Both the position numbers and the translations under genes were made by a program. A stretch of DNA of 64,000 bases from Clostridium thermarum (GTDB lineage Bacteria > Bacillota > Clostridia > Clostridiales > Clostridiaceae), in the NCBI RefSeq assembly GCF_006351925.1, contig NZ_CP040924.1, forward strand, positions 1,110,501 through 1,174,500, in the 5' to 3' direction. Positions 61,249 through 64,000 of the stretch are shown piece by piece. Numbering within the stretch: the stretch's first letter is position 1; every line of letters begins with the position of its first letter. The notes below the pieces were generated by a model. It searched no databases. It was not told the origin of the DNA and was given only the letters and a program-made list of their open reading frames with translations.

Positions 61249-61278
61249 AGGAACTTCATCCATGAGGTTCCTTTTTTC
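61249..61278 (+). terminator. Terminator before terminase large subunit
   Basis: AGGAAC / GTTCCT stem with an inner TCA/TGA extension followed by six T. It contains the first ATG of the large terminase frame, so that ATG is unlikely to be the start. Confidence 0.75.
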
Positions 61279-61309
61279 TTGCTCAATTTTAGGAAAGGAG
61301 GCGGCAAAG

Positions 61310-62914
61310 CTGCGGAAGTTAAAACGATATAAACCAACCAAGTTTATGGCGGAAGGTTCTCGATATGACAAGGAAGCGGCGGATGCCGCTGTTACTTTTA
61401 TAAACTGCCTGAAGCATACCAAGGGTGAATGGTATGGAATGCCTTTTGAATTAATTGACTGGCAGGAACAGATTGTCCGGGACATATTCGGAATCTTGAA
61501 ACCTAATGGATACAGGCAGTTTAACACTGCCTATATAGAAATTCCAAAAAAGCAGGGTAAGAGCGAACTTGCAGCGGCAATTGCTTTATATCTTACCTGC
61601 GGTGATTTCGAGCATGGCGGCGAGGTTTACGGATGTGCGTCTGATCGTCAGCAGGCATCCATTGTTTTCGACGTTGCAGTAGATATGGTGGAACAGTGTC
61701 CGGCATTAAAATCTCGAATTAAACCAATGTTGTCACAGAAGCGGCTGGTATATAAACCGTTAGGCAGTTTTTATCAGGTGCTTTCAGCGGAGGCATATAC
61801 GAAACATGGCCTAAACGTCCATGGTGTGGTATTTGATGAACTTCATGCTCAGCCGAACAGGGATCTTTATGATGTAATGCTTCACGGATCTGGCGATGCA
61901 AGAAAACAACCGCTGTTTTTCCTGATCACAACTGCTGGCACAGACCGCAATTCCATCTGCTGGGAAGTGCACCAAAAGGCTGAGGATATTCTTCAAGGGC
62001 GTAAGATAGATCCGACTTTCTACCCTGTTATCTACAGCGCAGCCGATACCGATGACTGGACAAGTGAAAAGGTATGGAGAAAGGTTAACCCGTCACTGGG
62101 CATTACAGTCGACATCGAAAAATTGAGGGTGGCTTGTGAAAATGCCAAGCAAAATCCTGCAGAGGAAAATTTATTCCGTCAGCTCCGCTTAAATCAGTGG
62201 GTGAAACAATCGGTGCGCTGGATGCCAATGGATAAATGGGATAAGTGTGCGTTTTCTGTTGATGCAGAAAAATTGCGCGGCAGAACCTGTTACGGAGGGC
62301 TTGACCTGTCATCTACTACCGATATTACCGCCTTTGTGCTAGTGTTTCCACCGCTTGATGAATCTGACAAATATCAGATTCTACCTTTTTTCTGGATACC
62401 GGAGGAGAATATTGATCAGCGTGTGCGGAGAGATCATGTGCCTTATGATGTCTGGGAGAGGCAGGGCTTTTTATTTACCACCGAGGGTAACGTGGTACAT
62501 TACGGTTTTATCGAGACCTTTATTGAGGAACTCGGAATGAAATATAACATTAAGGAAATAGCCTTTGACCGCTGGGGCGCAATTCAGATGACGCAAAACC
62601 TCGAGGCTTTGGGGTTTACGGTTGTTCCATTCGGTCAGGGTTTCAAGGATATGTCGCCGCCTACAAAAGAGTTGATGAAGCTGACATTGGAAGAACGCAT
62701 CGCCCATGGTGGTAATCCAATACTGCGGTGGATGATGGACAATATCTATGTCAAAACCGATCCCGCCGGAAACATTAAGCCGGATAAAGAAAAATCCACC
62801 GAGAGAATAGATGGTGCGGTAGCGTTAATTATGGCGCTTGACCGCGCGTTAAGGCATGACGGGGATGAACACAACGGATCAATTTATGATGAAAGGGGGC
62901 TGTTGATTATATGA
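61310..62914 (+). CDS. Phage terminase large subunit
   Basis: ATP-driven DNA packaging motor and headful/cos nuclease. From CTG at 61310 it has 534 residues: Walker A-like EIPKKQGKSELAA near 82, Walker B VHGVVFDELHAQPN near 170, the coupling motif FLITTAGT near 205 and the RNase-H-like nuclease core (GGLDLSSTTDITAFV near 325; FDRWGAIQM; ERIDGAVALIMALD). AAAGGAGG lies 8 bases before CTG; the ATG at 61262 lies inside a terminator stem and has no site. The next gene overlaps its stop by four bases. Confidence 0.95.
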   Translation: MRKLKRYKPTKFMAEGSRYDKEAADAAVTFINCLKHTKGEWYGMPFELIDWQEQIVRDIFGILKPNGYRQFNTAYIEIPKKQGKSELAAAIALYLTCGDFEHGGEVYGCASDRQQASIVFDVAVDMVEQCPALKSRIKPMLSQKRLVYKPLGSFYQVLSAEAYTKHGLNVHGVVFDELHAQPNRDLYDVMLHGSGDARKQPLFFLITTAGTDRNSICWEVHQKAEDILQGRKIDPTFYPVIYSAADTDDWTSEKVWRKVNPSLGITVDIEKLRVACENAKQNPAEENLFRQLRLNQWVKQSVRWMPMDKWDKCAFSVDAEKLRGRTCYGGLDLSSTTDITAFVLVFPPLDESDKYQILPFFWIPEENIDQRVRRDHVPYDVWERQGFLFTTEGNVVHYGFIETFIEELGMKYNIKEIAFDRWGAIQMTQNLEALGFTVVPFGQGFKDMSPPTKELMKLTLEERIAHGGNPILRWMMDNIYVKTDPAGNIKPDKEKSTERIDGAVALIMALDRALRHDGDEHNGSIYDERGLLII

Positions 62915-64000
62915 GTGTATTTTCCCGTTTGTTCAAAGCAAGGGATAAGCCGAAAAACAGCCTGTTCGGTAATGCATATAGCTTTTTCTTCGGCGGCACA
63001 TCCAGCGGAAAGACTGTAAATGAGCGGACTGCTATGCAGACAACTGCAGTGTATGCCTGTGTAAGGATACTTGCAGAAGCCATCGCCGGGCTTCCGCTTC
63101 ATGTGTACCGCTATAAAGAAGACGGTGGCAAAGAAAAAGCGTTGACCCACCCGCTCTATTATTTACTCCATGACGAACCAAACCCTGAGATGACTTCATT
63201 CGTGTTTCGAGAAACACTGATGAGTCATCTTCTTTTATGGGGAAATGCTTACGCTCAAATTATTAGGGACGGTTCCGGACGAGTGCTGGCGCTTTATCCA
63301 CTTTTGCCAAACAAAATGACGGTAGACAGGGCTCCAAATGGAGAACTGTTTTACACTTATCGGCGCGACAGCGATGAGAGCAGGGTTAATCCAAAAGCAG
63401 GCCTTATATACCTACGAAGTGAGGAGGTTCTTCACATCCCGGGACTCGGTTTTGACGGGCTGATTGGATACTCCCCTATTGCTATGGCCAAGAACGCCAT
63501 AGGCATGGCTATTGCCTGTGAGGAGTATGGTGCATCCTTTTTTGCCAACGGAGCAAATCCGGGTGGCGTTCTGGAACATCCCGGCGTATTAAAGGATCCG
63601 GCAAAGGTGCGAGAAAGCTGGAACGCTGTTTATCAAGGAAGTGCCAATGCTCATCGCATTGCAGTTCTGGAAGAGGGAATGAAGTTTCAACCAATCGGCA
63701 TTCCACCCGAACAGGCACAGTTTTTAGAGACAAGAAAGTTTCAGATAAATGAAATCGCTCGGATATTCCGAGTACCTCCCCATATGGTTGGAGATCTTGA
63801 AAAGTCAAGCTTTTCAAACATCGAACAGCAATCTCTGGAATTTGTTAAATACACGCTTGACCCGTGGGTGGTGCGTTGGGAACAGGCTCTCCAAAAAGCG
63901 CTGCTTTTACCATCAGAGAAGCGGGCATACTTTGTCAAATTCAATGTAGATGGCCTTCTGCGCGGTGATTATGCAAGCCGCATGAATGGTTATGCTGTAG
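62911..64000 (+). CDS. Phage portal protein (HK97 family), 3' end outside window
   Basis: The first 363 codons of a portal protein. MSVFSRLFKARDKP is followed by family motifs AMQTTAVYACVRILAEAIAGLPLHVY, HPLYYLLHDEPNPEMTS, LLLWGNAYAQI and PPHMVGDLEKSSFSNIEQQSLEFVKYTLDPW. The portal forms the dodecameric ring through which DNA enters the head and works with the terminase. The start overlaps the terminase stop (ATGA). The gene runs past the window edge. Confidence 0.95.
   Translation, partial: MSVFSRLFKARDKPKNSLFGNAYSFFFGGTSSGKTVNERTAMQTTAVYACVRILAEAIAGLPLHVYRYKEDGGKEKALTHPLYYLLHDEPNPEMTSFVFRETLMSHLLLWGNAYAQIIRDGSGRVLALYPLLPNKMTVDRAPNGELFYTYRRDSDESRVNPKAGLIYLRSEEVLHIPGLGFDGLIGYSPIAMAKNAIGMAIACEEYGASFFANGANPGGVLEHPGVLKDPAKVRESWNAVYQGSANAHRIAVLEEGMKFQPIGIPPEQAQFLETRKFQINEIARIFRVPPHMVGDLEKSSFSNIEQQSLEFVKYTLDPWVVRWEQALQKALLLPSEKRAYFVKFNVDGLLRGDYASRMNGYAV

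Noticed and set aside
61262-61309. ATG at 61262 as start of the terminase large subunit
   Set aside because: It lies within a terminator hairpin, has no ribosome binding site and adds residues not typical for the family.
1-64000. CRISPR arrays, tRNA and rRNA genes
   Set aside because: No regularly spaced repeats with unique spacers and no tRNA-like cloverleaf or rRNA signature sequences were seen on reading both strands.

Overview
The window looks like a chromosome segment of a low-GC Gram-positive anaerobe of the Clostridia. The evidence is an AT-rich backbone, strong AGGAGG-type ribosome binding sites, a dnaE-pfkA-pyk cluster, a DUF1540 protein, and an unusual pyruvate kinase with a C-terminal PEP-utilizer domain. 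No rRNA, tRNA or CRISPR array was seen. From about 42.5 kb the sequence is visibly richer in G and C, and every gene is phage-like.

Layout. (1) 1-15.2 kb is the chromosomal core: a hotdog thioesterase fragment, a Dabb protein, dnaE, pfkA, pyk, a membrane anion transporter, an FMN enoyl-reductase/nitronate-monooxygenase-like gene under a large palindromic operator, a DUF1540 protein and rlmD. Between 0.3 and 7.6 kb it is peppered with a GGGGACGGTTCACAAG repeat that accompanies a REP-associated tyrosine transposase. A separate DDE insertion sequence sits beside that transposase. (2) 15.2-37.2 kb is an accessory island directly downstream of rlmD. It holds an AbiE toxin-antitoxin pair plus a truncated second copy of its toxin, DUF6076 and pRiA4b-ORF3 proteins, a methylase stub, a PD-(D/E)XK nuclease operon, two serine recombinases (one broken), a WapI-like immunity protein, and IS66, IS21, IS3 and Mu/Tn7-like insertions. 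Three short intergenic pieces (23.76, 35.38 and 37.07 kb) each encode the last 12-15 codons of an RlmD-like protein followed by a terminator hairpin. I read the island as a stack of small recombinase-plus-cargo elements that integrated one after another at the 3' end of rlmD. (3) 37.3-42.4 kb holds a small gene with an in-frame stop, a TrkA/TrkH potassium uptake pair, and a divergent HTH / ImmA-like peptidase pair. (4) 42.5-64 kb is the left and middle part of a tailed-phage prophage. It has a replication block (helicase, Cys-rich protein, family-A polymerase, antirepressor, DUF4406-like protein, NrS-1-type primase-helicase, iteron-like cluster, VRR-NUC, ArpU-like regulator), a toxin-antitoxin pair with a Panacea-domain antitoxin, HNH and terminase small subunit, two tandem ParB-methyltransferase fusions, an amidoligase/gamma-glutamylcyclotransferase cluster, the terminase large subunit, and an HK97-type portal cut by the window end.

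How the parts work together. The core genes serve replication, glycolysis and rRNA modification. The island looks like a defence and mobile-element collection point. In the prophage, replication genes are followed by a regulator, two identical promoter-like boxes each just before a terminator, then packaging genes, which suggests transcriptional control of late functions. The most interesting items are the rlmD 3'-end stack, the PD-(D/E)XK three-gene operon broken by IS3, the Panacea toxin-antitoxin pair, and the amidoligase cluster in which two proteins share a C-terminal domain.
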